Shown: one piece after another, positions 37,014 to 45,425 of the stretch
Numbering within the stretch: the stretch's first letter is position 1
Layout: each line of letters begins with the position of its first letter
Assembly: GCF_000614205.1 (NCBI RefSeq)
Contig: NZ_BAKN01000012.1
Coordinates: 1-64,000, forward strand
Direction: 5' to 3'
Source: Hoylesella saccharolytica JCM 17484
Lineage (GTDB): Bacteria > Bacteroidota > Bacteroidia > Bacteroidales > Bacteroidaceae
DNA: 64,000 nucleotides
The notes under the pieces: generated by a model
Databases searched by the model: none
What the model saw: only the letters and a program-made list of their open reading frames with translations
Told to the model about the DNA's origin: nothing
Made by a program: the position numbers and the translations under genes

Positions 37014-37856
37014 TTATTCTACATGTTTGGTGTGATAAGAAAGCAATCCGCTAATCACATCTTCTTCTATTTTCTCCGGCGTAAAACCAAATTCCTTGCA
37101 CACATCTTTCAGCAGTGGGGCATAGGTTAGGGCAATGCTGCCCGTAAAACAAACCGGGTTTTGGTTGAAATCGTATTGCATCAGATTGCGCGAAATAAAG
37201 CTGCGGAAGCTGCTGTAAATCAGTTCGCGCACGTATTCGGTATGTATATAATCGGCCAAAAAGAACGCAACCGACGACAGATAATAGTGAGGCAGCGGCG
37301 CATCGTACACCGAATTCATCACCTCTTCAGTTGTTGTGTCGGTTTTAAAGAAGAAAGCAGAAATCAATTCTTGTGGAGCCACATTCTTTAAAACATCCGA
37401 AAGAAAAGCCTTTCCTATGGCCGAACCGCTGCCTTCATCGCCTAAGATAAATCCGCAGGGGTTTACATTCTTCGTAATTTCGCTGCCATTGTACATGCAC
37501 GAGTTAGAACCTGTATCGAGAATACAGGCAATTCCTGCCGTGTCTACACACATTCCGCGTGCCGCTGCCAGCAAGTCGCTCTCTACAACAACAGGCGTTT
37601 TAAACTGGGAGATGAGCGATGAGGCCACCGTTTTTTTTCGGGCGTCGTTGCTACAGCCTGCTCCGTAAAAGTATATTTTCTGTAATTTGCGGCGAAAACA
37701 TGTTTCGGGCAATCCCAAACGGATAATATGGCTAATCTCTTTTCTTGTTTGAAAGTAGGGGTTTACACCCTCTGTGCGCTGTCTTTCAACAATCTGTCCA
37801 CCCTCAACAAACACCCACTCGGTATGGGTAGAGCCGCTCACTGCAATCAGTATCAT
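37014..37856 (-). CDS. BadF/BadG/BcrA/BcrD-type ATPase, N-acetylglucosamine kinase-like
   Basis: 280 residues of the actin-like ATPase fold. Phosphate 1 loop is AVSGSTHTEWVF (usual ADSGSTKTDW), phosphate 2 is ILDTGSNSCMY near residue 115, followed by NPCGFILGDEGSGSAIG, the hallmark of eukaryotic-type GlcNAc kinases and their bacterial relatives. The adenosine motif is CFTGSIALTYAPLL near the C-terminus. Likely role is phosphorylation of N-acetylglucosamine or a similar hexosamine during peptidoglycan or mucin sugar use. The THTEW in place of KTDW is a difference from the usual motif and may affect activity. It is a single gene. Confidence 0.85.
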   Translation of the reverse strand: MILIAVSGSTHTEWVFVEGGQIVERQRTEGVNPYFQTRKEISHIIRLGLPETCFRRKLQKIYFYGAGCSNDARKKTVASSLISQFKTPVVVESDLLAAARGMCVDTAGIACILDTGSNSCMYNGSEITKNVNPCGFILGDEGSGSAIGKAFLSDVLKNVAPQELISAFFFKTDTTTEEVMNSVYDAPLPHYYLSSVAFFLADYIHTEYVRELIYSSFRSFISRNLMQYDFNQNPVCFTGSIALTYAPLLKDVCKEFGFTPEKIEEDVISGLLSYHTKHVE

Positions 37857-38461
37857 AATAGATTATTCGTTCTTAGTAACACTTTCTGTTTTACAAACAT
37901 TGTGTAAAGTTACAAATTATTTTCTAATTATGCTTACTTTTATCTCAAATGGGTTGTTATAAGTATGGTACGTGATGTGTCAATGTAGCATTTTGGTGTT
38001 TGGTTAGCGATGGTGTTGATGTTGAAATCCGGATATCCGTAATACAACACATCTCATATTTGTTGATACATAAATGCGAGAAGAATTGATAAAGGGGGAA
38101 TAATCCAGTTAAGAAATGGATTGTTAACCGATGCTATGGTGCGGTTGGGGGCTTGAAAACTTGTAATGGTTGGTAGAAATTATCTGTTTTGTTACCGATA
38201 TCTTGTAAAATCTGAGGGTTATTGTGCAAGAAATATTGTTTTTTCGGATTGTAAGTAATTTGTGTTAAAATCTTTTCAACCGTAAATTTTACAATTGTTA
38301 AAAACAGGTACCCGGCCTTCAAATGCTTGCGATAGAAATCATCGGGCTGACATTTGCTCGGAAATACGTGCGTATTTCGCGGTTTTGTATATCGCTGAAA
38401 ACCAATGTCTTATTCGTGTATTGATAAAACTTGTCTGCTTTTTACCCCTATGTAACGCCCT
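37857..38461. other. AT-rich intergenic region left of site C
   Basis: No ORF is supported. CGGATATCCG near 38026 is a 10-bp palindrome. From about 38280 the sequence (CTTCAAATGCTTGCGATAGAA, then a GGAAATACGTGCGTATTTC hairpin and CTTTTTACCC) is shared, inverted, with 60150-60320, so the 22-bp array is part of a larger element. Confidence 0.55.
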
Positions 38462-38571
38462 AAAATCGTGCTTTTCGGGATGCAAAAGCATAAGTTTTAG
38501 AGCCCAAAACCTATGCTTTTGCAACCTGAAAGCTATGCTTTTACAACTTAAAACCTATGATTTTGTAGGTT
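38462..38571. repeat. Five-unit 22-bp array (site C)
   Basis: Five units start at 38462, 38484, 38506, 38528 and 38550. All have the AAAA-N7-TTTT-N7 form except one GAAA. Centres are TCGTGC(T), GCATAAG, CCTATGC, GCTATGC and CCTATGA. It is about 400 bp upstream of gdhA. Confidence 0.92.
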
Positions 38572-38775
38572 GACTTCTTGTTTTTGTCAAAATAAAAGAA
38601 GTTTTTTACGCTGGAATGAAATGTTAAAATGTAAAGAAAAGAGAAAACAAGGGTTGAAGCAAAACAGCTCGATAAGTTACAATTTGATAGTAAGGGGTTT
38701 TTCCAAAACGACATTCTGAGTGGCTGAACAGTAAAAATACATTCTGCTTTACTTGGCGTATAGGCAAATTAACTC

Positions 38776-38915
38776 TATATTTGCATAAAGCAGGTTGCAC
38801 TCGGAAAACTGAAAGTAAACTTTCTTTTCGCTCGTTGGCACTGCTTTTGCATAAAGCAGGCTGCACTCGGAAAACTGAAAGTAAACTTTCTTTTCGCTCG
38901 TTGGTGTTGCCTCTG
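38776..38915 (+). promoter_or_regulatory. Tandem 66-bp promoter-bearing repeat upstream of gdhA
   Basis: TATATTTG (38776), TGCTTTTG (38842) and TGCCTCTG (38908) are each 66 bp apart. The two full units share GCATAAAGCAGG, GCACTCGGAAAACTGAAAGT, the palindrome GAAAGTAAACTTTC and TTTTCGCTCGTTGG. Only the first unit has a perfect TAnnTTTG box. The third is truncated after TGCATTAA. It resembles the pair at 20252-20383. Confidence 0.85.
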
Positions 38916-38972
38916 CATTAAAGAAAAGAACTAAATCAATAATTCATTAACCTATAAAATTAGATTGCAACC

Positions 38973-40310
38973 ATGGAAGTGGAGAAAATTATGCAAGACT
39001 TGGAGCGCAAGCATCCAGGTGAGCCTGAGTTTCTACAGGCTGTAAAAGAAGTGCTCATCTCTATTAAAGATGTTTATAACCAGCATCCCGAGTTTGAGCG
39101 AGTAAAACTGATTGAGCGGATGGTAGAGCCCGAAAGGGTGATTACTTTTCGCGTTCCTTGGACCGACGACAAGGGCGAAGTGCACGTAAACATTGGTTAT
39201 CGTGTGCAGTTTAACGGTGCCATAGGTCCGTATAAGGGTGGTTTGCGGTTTCATCCGTCGGTCAATCTGTCCATCCTTAAGTTTTTAGGGTTTGAACAAA
39301 CCTTTAAAAATGCCCTCACAACCCTACCAATGGGTGGCGGAAAAGGTGGTTCGGACTTTGCTCCGCGCGGACGTAGCGATGCCGAAATTATGCGTTTCTG
39401 TCAAGCGTTTATGACCGAATTGTATCGCCATATCGGTCCTAATATGGATGTTCCGGCAGGCGATATAGGAGTTGGCGGACGCGAAGTGGGCTATCTTTTC
39501 GGTATGTATCGCAAGCTTACACACCAGTTTGAAGGTGTTCTTACAGGTAAAGGGTTAGAGTGGGGCGGTTCTATTTTCCGTCCTGAAGCTACGGGTTACG
39601 GCGCACTTTACTTTGTTAATCAGATGCTGCAAACCAAAGGTATCGACATCAAAGGTAAAACAGTGACACTGAGCGGCTTTGGAAACGTGGCGTGGGGTGC
39701 TGCCAAGAAAGCAACCGAACTGGGTGCAAAGGTGATTACATTAAGCGGTCCTGACGGTTATATCTACGATCCGGAAGGTATCAGCGGCGATAAAATTGCC
39801 TATATGTTAGAGCTTCGCAACAGCGGAAATGACATCTGTTCGCCCTATGCCGACGAGTTTTCTTCGGGCCAATTCTTTGCAGGAAAGAAACCGTGGGAGA
39901 TGAAAGCAGATATTTATCTGCCGTGTGCTACACAAAACGAACTGAACGGCGAGGATGCCGACCGCATTCTTTCGCACGCACCGGTATGTGTGGCTGAAGT
40001 TTCGAACATGGGTTGCACGGCAGAGGCTGCCGAGAAATTTGTGGCTGCCAAGACGTTATTTGCACCCGGTAAGGCTGTTAATGCGGGTGGCGTAGCTACT
40101 TCAGGACTTGAGATGACACAAAATTCTATCCGCCTTTCGTGGACTGGACGCGAGGTAGACGAGCGTTTGCATCACATTATGTCGTCGATTCACGAACAGT
40201 GTGTGAAGTACGGAACAGAACCCGACGGATATATCGACTATGTAAAAGGAGCCAATATTGCAGGCTTTATGAAGGTGGCCAACGCTATGATGGCGCAGGG
40301 CATCGTATAG
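38973..40310 (+). CDS. gdhA: NADP-specific glutamate dehydrogenase
   Basis: 445 residues, the hexameric GDH-I size. The glycine-rich substrate block PMGGGKGGSDFAPRGRSD includes the catalytic lysine, followed by DVPAGDIGVGGREVGYLFG. The nucleotide-binding Rossmann motif is LSGFGNVAWGAAKK near residue 230. It interconverts glutamate with 2-oxoglutarate and ammonium and is the main ammonium-assimilating enzyme in Bacteroidales. Its upstream region is unusual in carrying a duplicated 66-bp promoter unit, which could let its level respond to two start sites. The short rlpA gene follows 12 bp downstream. Confidence 0.96.
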   Translation: MEVEKIMQDLERKHPGEPEFLQAVKEVLISIKDVYNQHPEFERVKLIERMVEPERVITFRVPWTDDKGEVHVNIGYRVQFNGAIGPYKGGLRFHPSVNLSILKFLGFEQTFKNALTTLPMGGGKGGSDFAPRGRSDAEIMRFCQAFMTELYRHIGPNMDVPAGDIGVGGREVGYLFGMYRKLTHQFEGVLTGKGLEWGGSIFRPEATGYGALYFVNQMLQTKGIDIKGKTVTLSGFGNVAWGAAKKATELGAKVITLSGPDGYIYDPEGISGDKIAYMLELRNSGNDICSPYADEFSSGQFFAGKKPWEMKADIYLPCATQNELNGEDADRILSHAPVCVAEVSNMGCTAEAAEKFVAAKTLFAPGKAVNAGGVATSGLEMTQNSIRLSWTGREVDERLHHIMSSIHEQCVKYGTEPDGYIDYVKGANIAGFMKVANAMMAQGIV

Positions 40311-40322
40311 ATAAACTTAATA

Positions 40323-40949
40323 TTGAACAGTGTGATTGATAGAAAACAAATTCTATTATTTATTCTTGTCATGGTTGGTTTTATCCCTTTGCAAGCTCAG
40401 CAAAGGGGTAAAGCCACTTTTTATTCGCGTAGAGCCACCGGTGCACGCACCAGTAGCGGCGAACGTTTGCACCACGACAGTATGACGTGTGCACACCGTA
40501 AGTATCCTTTCGGCACATTGCTCAAAGTAACTAACCTCTCTAATGGTAAGGAGGTGGTTGTGCGTGTAACTGACAGAGGACCGTTTGGTCGAGGCCGAAT
40601 CATCGACCTTTCATGGGGCGCTGCTAAGCAGCTGGACATGCTTTCGAAGGGGGTGGTGATGGTAGAGGTGGTTCCTGTTACATCAAGACCGGTGCCTTTC
40701 CGTAATGACGACACACTAAAAGTGCCCCGAGTAGAGTTTGATATGGTCGAAGGATTTTATACGCGGAAAGATAGTGTGGCGGAAAATGAAACGGAAAAAC
40801 AGCTTACAGAAACACCGAAAAAGCCTAAGTCTGTGAAGCAAAGGGCATCGATTAAAAAGCGAAAGAAAAAGGTTTCGAAGCATTCAAAGTCTGTTTCAAA
40901 GCGTTCTAAAACTGCCCAGTCCGCAAAAAGAAAAACACGCAGGGCGTGA
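40323..40949 (+). CDS. RlpA-family septal ring lytic transglycosylase-like protein
   Basis: 208 residues with TTG 40323 or GTG 40332 as the start and a signal peptide ending around IPLQAQQ. The double-psi beta-barrel covers residues 28-120: GKATFYSRRATGARTSSGERL, ending LIKVTN-type strands and VVVRVTDRGPFGRGRIIDLS, a motif that includes the RlpA catalytic-site aspartate. The last 60 residues are Lys/Ser-rich (KKRKKKVSKHSKSVSKRS), a basic tail that might bind peptidoglycan or DNA. No SPOR domain is present. The protein likely cuts denuded glycan strands. It follows gdhA after 12 bp, probably by chance. Confidence 0.85.
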   Translation: MNSVIDRKQILLFILVMVGFIPLQAQQRGKATFYSRRATGARTSSGERLHHDSMTCAHRKYPFGTLLKVTNLSNGKEVVVRVTDRGPFGRGRIIDLSWGAAKQLDMLSKGVVMVEVVPVTSRPVPFRNDDTLKVPRVEFDMVEGFYTRKDSVAENETEKQLTETPKKPKSVKQRASIKKRKKKVSKHSKSVSKRSKTAQSAKRKTRRA

Positions 40950-41229
40950 TAAGAAGGTTTTTGATCAGCCTTTTTTAATATTCTTTTCTTCCTCCTTATT
41001 TTATAAGTAGGGTAGAGAATGCTCTGTTTAAGAACATTCATCTCTATTGTTGGGTTAACTCATTGGTTAACTCGCAAACTATTGTACGCTTATTTTTCCC
41101 TTCATTGAGGATAATGACCATCTTGTGTTATACGATGGTGAAGAATTCTATCAACTAATTTTGATTGTTGAATGCACGATTTCTTTTATTAAAATATACC
41201 AATTCCTTTTATTGGAACATGTTGCGTTG
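40950..41229. other. Intergenic region after rlpA
   Basis: Nothing is supported beyond a weak GAAGGTTTTTGATCAGCC hairpin near 40950 followed by TTTTTTAAT, which might be a terminator for rlpA. The rest is AT-rich. Confidence 0.35.
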
Positions 41230-41334
41230 CTCCTTTACAATTATTGAGTTCTCTCTTGATATCAGCTTTCGAGTGGCTATGCAGCACATCTTTCGGGGAG
41301 AAAGAGCGGGGATTGCTTATATCGAACTGACGTA
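41230..41334 (-). repeat. Dispersed repeat of about 105-115 bp (copy 2, inverted)
   Basis: Reverse complement of the block at 8654-8768, with the same order of shared segments: CTCCTTTACAATTATTGAGT, then CTTTCGAGTGG and the CCCC/GGGG hairpin area. It lies 33 kb from the other copy. Confidence 0.8.
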
Positions 41335-41518
41335 ATCTATGAGTAGTATATGGCGTTTTGTATGCTATATTTTTGACTTTTTAAAAGTATGAAATCCTTT
41401 ATCTAAAGGGTTTTTCACTTCTTTGATGGCAGAAATTGCACATTCGGGTATCTTCATTTTGTCAGTTTCTGCACATATTTTGGCAAAAATTGCACAGCAC
41501 TAATATTCGTTTGGCTTC

Positions 41519-41526
41519 TATCTTTG
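41519..41526 (+). promoter_or_regulatory. -7 box upstream of a small ORF
   Basis: TATCTTTG, 18 bases before the ATG at 41545. The -33 partner is not clear. Confidence 0.45.
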
Positions 41527-41544
41527 CAACAGAAAAAATATTTT

Positions 41545-41715
41545 ATGAATAATAAAAAAATAAAAAGCGCAAAGAAGTCGGCCTCTGTACCTCATCTCAT
41601 TGACGAGCGTTTGGAACTTCTTAACACGATTGAAGAAATGGTGAAGAAGGAGGTAAAGAGACAGACGACAGGTAAGATATCATCCCAAAAACAACTTTCG
41701 GGTGATCTATCTTGA
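41545..41715 (+). CDS. Small basic protein, unknown
   Basis: 56 residues from ATG 41545 (MNNKKIKSAKKSA). The first 15 are Lys/Ser-rich; the rest is a helical stretch (ERLELLNTIEEMVKKEVKRQ) that could pair with a partner. It follows a TAnnTTTG box and has typical codon use, but nothing identifies its role. The stop is followed by a region with no other gene. Confidence 0.5.
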   Translation: MNNKKIKSAKKSASVPHLIDERLELLNTIEEMVKKEVKRQTTGKISSQKQLSGDLS

Positions 41716-42139
41716 TTATAGTGTTCATCTTGTAGCACCTGACAGGATAGTAAATGGCATCTGATGGATTCAAAGGATAAAGCTTATGAAACTAACAGCT
41801 TTTATTTTCCTTTTAATTTAAATAAACAATAATTTAAACAAACAATGATTTAACCCTGTGCCTCCGCCTCCCTGTTTTGGCACACCTTGTTAATAATGAG
41901 AGAGTAACCGGGGAGGAAAAAATATGAAAAAGAGTATTACAAAAGCATGTTTCCTCGTTATTCGGGCATATATCGTGTTTGCCGGTCTGTATGTTTTGCG
42001 TTGGTAACAATGCCGGTTTTATACAGTAAGGCGATTACAGCGGAAAGCTCAAGATGCAATCTCGAAACGAAGAATAAAAGTTTCTGATGTAACAGAAACT
42101 TAAACCATAAGCAATTACAACTTTTTTTTTAATAAGAAA
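41716..42139. other. Intergenic leader region before the lipoprotein cluster
   Basis: AT-rich with a CCTCCGCCTCCC tract. A possible 27-codon peptide lies inside it (41924-42007). No TAnnTTTG box was placed with confidence before the lipoprotein gene. Confidence 0.45.
41924..42007 (+). CDS. Possible 27-residue hydrophobic peptide
   Basis: MKKSITKACF then LVIRAYIVFAGLYVLRW, ending with TAA. It has a strong purine-rich site (GGGGAGG) 7 bases before the ATG, which is uncommon in Bacteroidetes, and the sequence would span a membrane once. No homologue known to me. It could be a small membrane or toxin-like peptide or chance. Confidence 0.3.
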   Translation: MKKSITKACFLVIRAYIVFAGLYVLRW

Positions 42140-42610
42140 ATGACAACAAAAACAATCCTCGCAAGCGTAGCGAAAGCCACTTTCGCCCTTGCAACAGTAG
42201 TAATGATGAGCGCGGCGTTTACCGCCTGCAGTAGTGACAAGGATGACGGCGGATCTTCTATTTTACCCGAAGCCGCGCCGCAAACCGTAACCATCGATGG
42301 CGTAGAAAAAACCGTTGTGCGCACCGAGCACATCGTCAGGCCCAACGGCAATTACGAAATCAGTCTTTATCTCGACAACTCGGGGTTCGAAGTGGTACGA
42401 ATGGTGATGAACAAAGAACGCCACATGTACGTTGACATCGACCTGACCAAAAAAGAAGAGAAGACAGAGAGGTGTATTGGACATTTGAGTATAAAAGCGG
42501 TTCTACCAAATTGGCGGGTATGTCTGCTTCTTCCGATCCTAAATCCAACGGCAAGCGCACCTTTATTACCGGTACGCTCCATGCCTCGGTTAATGATGGA
42601 GGTAAGGTAG
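42140..42610 (+). CDS. Multidomain surface lipoprotein, N-terminal fragment (frameshifted)
   Basis: 156 residues as read; only the first ~110 are real protein. A lipoprotein signal (MTTKTILASVAKATFALATVVMMSAAFTACSSDKDDGG shortened here to its lipobox FTACSSDKDDGG) gives a Cys followed by Ser-Ser-Asp-Lys-Asp-Asp, the kind of acidic stretch that directs lipoproteins to the cell surface in Bacteroidetes. The first copy of the repeat domain follows (QTVTIDGVEKTVV, DIDLTKKEEK). One base is missing near 42470-42472; the continuation is at 42472-45069. Confidence 0.8.
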   Translation: MTTKTILASVAKATFALATVVMMSAAFTACSSDKDDGGSSILPEAAPQTVTIDGVEKTVVRTEHIVRPNGNYEISLYLDNSGFEVVRMVMNKERHMYVDIDLTKKEEKTERCIGHLSIKAVLPNWRVCLLLPILNPTASAPLLPVRSMPRLMMEVR

Positions 42611-45069
42611 ACTTTATGTTGAAAAATGGTCGCGTGCTGGATGAAAACGATGAGCAGCGCACCATCACCATCAACTACAGCGGCGAAACGCAGATGCCCG
42701 GTGCCAACAGTCTTATCATCAACGGCTCTAATCAAAAAATATTGAAAGCCGAATACAAACGCAATATATACAACCGTTACACCCTGCTTTTGTACTTCTC
42801 GACCGACGGACAGAAAGTGGTAGAAATTAACCTGAACGGCGATAAGCACTTCGGTCCTAACATCAACCTCGCTAAAACCGAGAGCGAAGAAATACCTTTC
42901 AAGAAGGGAGGCAACTGGAATGTAGAATTCTCTGAACTTAACTCTAGCAACAGTCTGTGGGCTTCCGGAAGTCCGCGCGACGAAAGAACCTTCAACTCGG
43001 GTAACCTCGTGGTTACAGGCGACCCCGGGCGCGGCGTCAGCATTCGTATTGAAAACGTAACCACCTACTCGAAGTATGAAGAAGTGGGTAACACCCTTTC
43101 GTTGCGTTACAGCGGGGCGATGACCTTTATTCCCGAAGAGCCTCAGCCCGACCCCAAGCCCAACACGTTTACCCTCGATAAATATAACGAGTACTCCATC
43201 CAGCTTGTAGAATACGAAGAATTGGGCCAAAACAGATACAAGTTTAACCTCTACACCTCGACAGCGAAAGATCAGTATGTAACGTTTTATCTCGACGAGA
43301 GTTTACACCCCGGACAAGACATCGACCTGACCAAAAAAGAAAGCAAACACGATGCCGACTACTGGTTGATAGATATCTACGATGAAGGCTCGAAGCTCAT
43401 GGCAAAAGCCAGCGGAAACCCCAACGATAATATTCAGGTATTCCATACCGGAACCCTCAGTGTAAGGGGCAACCACTACAACGAGCTGGAGCTTACGCTG
43501 AAAAGCGGAACCCTCAAAGATGTCAATGGCGACCGCAGAGTAATTACCCTGCACTACAAGGGCAAGGCCATTCACAAGCCTCTCCCCCCTGCCAGACAAG
43601 GATACGTAACCATCGACGGTGTAGATAAAAAGATATTGAGAGCCGAAAGCCGAGAGCTGGATAAAGGCACCTACTATATCGACCTTATTCTTTCTACCAA
43701 CGGTAAAGAGCGCATCAATATGGTGCTGAACCAGAATAAGCACTTTAATAAGAATTTCGACCTTTCTAAAGCCGAAAGCTACGACGGCGTAGATAATTAT
43801 ACCATCAATTACTTCGACGCCAACGACAAGCAGGTGATACACACCAACGGTAATGTTTCAAACTTTAATACCGGAATCTTAGAGGTTTACAATAGCGTGC
43901 CCAAACCCGGATATACCCCCGTAATTAAGATTGAAAACGGTCGCGTGCGAGACACTGACGGTAAGGTGCGCACTCTTACGATGTACTGCAAAAACCGGTT
44001 TACCGAAGCAGTTCTGCCCGACGCCCCGAGAGGTTACGTGGTGCTCGACGGTATAAAGAAACCCATTGTAAAGGCCGAATACACAAGGTCAAGGCGCTAC
44101 AATGAATACTGGCTCCACTTCTATCTCGATAACGCGGGTAGCGAAGTGCTACGTATCGACATCAGCAAGTATCTGCACACAAATAAGGTTACCGATCTTA
44201 CCTACAAAGAAACCCAGCACGATGGATACCCGTATTGGTCGGTATTATATGCTAAAAACAATAGATGGTATATCAAAACCTCAGGCGACCCCACCGATGC
44301 AAACCTGAATACGTGCCTTGCCGGTAAGCTCAATATCGAAGGAAGAATTAACAAGTCGATCTACGTAGACCTAAGCAACGGCTTTGTGCGCAACGAGTTG
44401 AAACTGTTGCACACCCTTACCCTGCGCTATCTTGGCAAGCTTACCGAGAGCGCCAATTCAGAGAAGTTCGTCGAATATATAGATCTGGGCTTGCCCAGTG
44501 GTCTTAAGTGGGGCACCCGTAACCTCGGCGCGTTAGACCCTGAAGATGTGGGCGACTATTATGCCTGGGGCGAAACCCAATCCAAAACCGAATTCACTTG
44601 GGAAAACTTTAAGTGGCAGGGTGGCTTTTCATCACACGGACTTCCAGTGGCTTCTAAATACACGAAAGAAAAACAACGCCTCGACCCCGCAGACGATGCT
44701 GCCACCGTGAACCTGGGCATTGAATACCGTATGCCCGACCCGCTGGAGATAGTAGAACTGATAGACAAATGCAGATGGACCTGGACAACCTTGAATGGTG
44801 CTAACGGTTACCAGATATTGGGCCCCAACGGCAATACCATATTTTTGCCTGCCGGCGGTTACTGCAGCCAGAAAGAAAAGTATAACAATGCTGTAGAAGG
44901 TCACTATAATTCGCGGGAGGTTCATGTTTACCCCGCGTCGTCTATTGGAGTTAAATTTTCCAAGAACAAAATTGAATGTAGAACTAGAAAAGGTGGCTGG
45001 GGCTATCCCGATGAATATCAATTCATGGCGATGCAGTGGGGCCTTCCCGTGCGGGCAGTACGTCCGTAA
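42472..45069 (+). CDS. Multidomain surface lipoprotein, main part (repeat domains plus Fib_succ-type domain)
   Basis: 865 residues from GTG 42472 as read; with the upstream part the protein would have 976. It completes the first repeat and holds four more copies of a beta-rich domain of about 125-150 residues. Each starts near a GYVTIDGxxKKIL-type line and ends near a NGRVxDxxGxxxTLTxxY line; DLTKKExKHD and FxTGTLxV are internal landmarks. After the fifth copy comes a C-terminal Fibrobacter-major-paralogous-type domain (YIDLGLPSGLKWGTRNLG, GDYYAWGETQSK, EYRMPDPLEIVELI) found on many Bacteroidetes surface proteins. The repeats are not a family I can name. Surface binding is inferred. Confidence 0.8.
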   Translation: MYWTFEYKSGSTKLAGMSASSDPKSNGKRTFITGTLHASVNDGGKVDFMLKNGRVLDENDEQRTITINYSGETQMPGANSLIINGSNQKILKAEYKRNIYNRYTLLLYFSTDGQKVVEINLNGDKHFGPNINLAKTESEEIPFKKGGNWNVEFSELNSSNSLWASGSPRDERTFNSGNLVVTGDPGRGVSIRIENVTTYSKYEEVGNTLSLRYSGAMTFIPEEPQPDPKPNTFTLDKYNEYSIQLVEYEELGQNRYKFNLYTSTAKDQYVTFYLDESLHPGQDIDLTKKESKHDADYWLIDIYDEGSKLMAKASGNPNDNIQVFHTGTLSVRGNHYNELELTLKSGTLKDVNGDRRVITLHYKGKAIHKPLPPARQGYVTIDGVDKKILRAESRELDKGTYYIDLILSTNGKERINMVLNQNKHFNKNFDLSKAESYDGVDNYTINYFDANDKQVIHTNGNVSNFNTGILEVYNSVPKPGYTPVIKIENGRVRDTDGKVRTLTMYCKNRFTEAVLPDAPRGYVVLDGIKKPIVKAEYTRSRRYNEYWLHFYLDNAGSEVLRIDISKYLHTNKVTDLTYKETQHDGYPYWSVLYAKNNRWYIKTSGDPTDANLNTCLAGKLNIEGRINKSIYVDLSNGFVRNELKLLHTLTLRYLGKLTESANSEKFVEYIDLGLPSGLKWGTRNLGALDPEDVGDYYAWGETQSKTEFTWENFKWQGGFSSHGLPVASKYTKEKQRLDPADDAATVNLGIEYRMPDPLEIVELIDKCRWTWTTLNGANGYQILGPNGNTIFLPAGGYCSQKEKYNNAVEGHYNSREVHVYPASSIGVKFSKNKIECRTRKGGWGYPDEYQFMAMQWGLPVRAVRP

Positions 45070-45103
45070 GGTAAAGTATCTTTAAAGGTGAAAGGGATGT
45101 TTA

Positions 45104-45196
45104 AAGGTGAAAAGGTGAAAGGGTGAAAGGGTGAAAAGATGCAGACGCCGCACCGAAAAGGTGAAAACGTGCAGCCACCACACCCTTCGCCTTGCA
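45104..45196. repeat. Intergenic block with GGTGAAA-type repeats (copy 1)
   Basis: GTGAAAGG octamers, then AAAAGATGCAGACGCCGCACC, GAAAAGGTGAAAACGTGCAGC and CACACCCTTCGCCTTGCACC. The same block follows another gene of this family at 47300-47397. A CTCCCCTTG...AAGGGGAG hairpin and an AGTAGTAATGCAAC block follow to about 45340. Confidence 0.75.
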
Positions 45197-45425
45197 CCAT
45201 CCCCACCTCGCTCCCCTTGCTAAGGGGAGGGATGCGCAGAGCTTCTTGCTTGCAATGTGTGGAGGTTTTCTCTGATAGCTGTTAAGTAGTAATGCAACAC
45301 ACCTCTCCCCTTGCAAAAGGGAGATTGAGAGGGGATGATAACCCGCCCAAACAAGGCAATTAAACCTTCATCCTTCATCTTTCATCCTTCATCATATAAA
45401 TCCTAATCAATAATCAATAAATAAA

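Noticed and set aside
37014..37856. Hexokinase/ROK-family sugar kinase
   Set aside because: ROK zinc and DNA-binding motifs are absent; the LGDEGSG block fits the BadF/BadG type.
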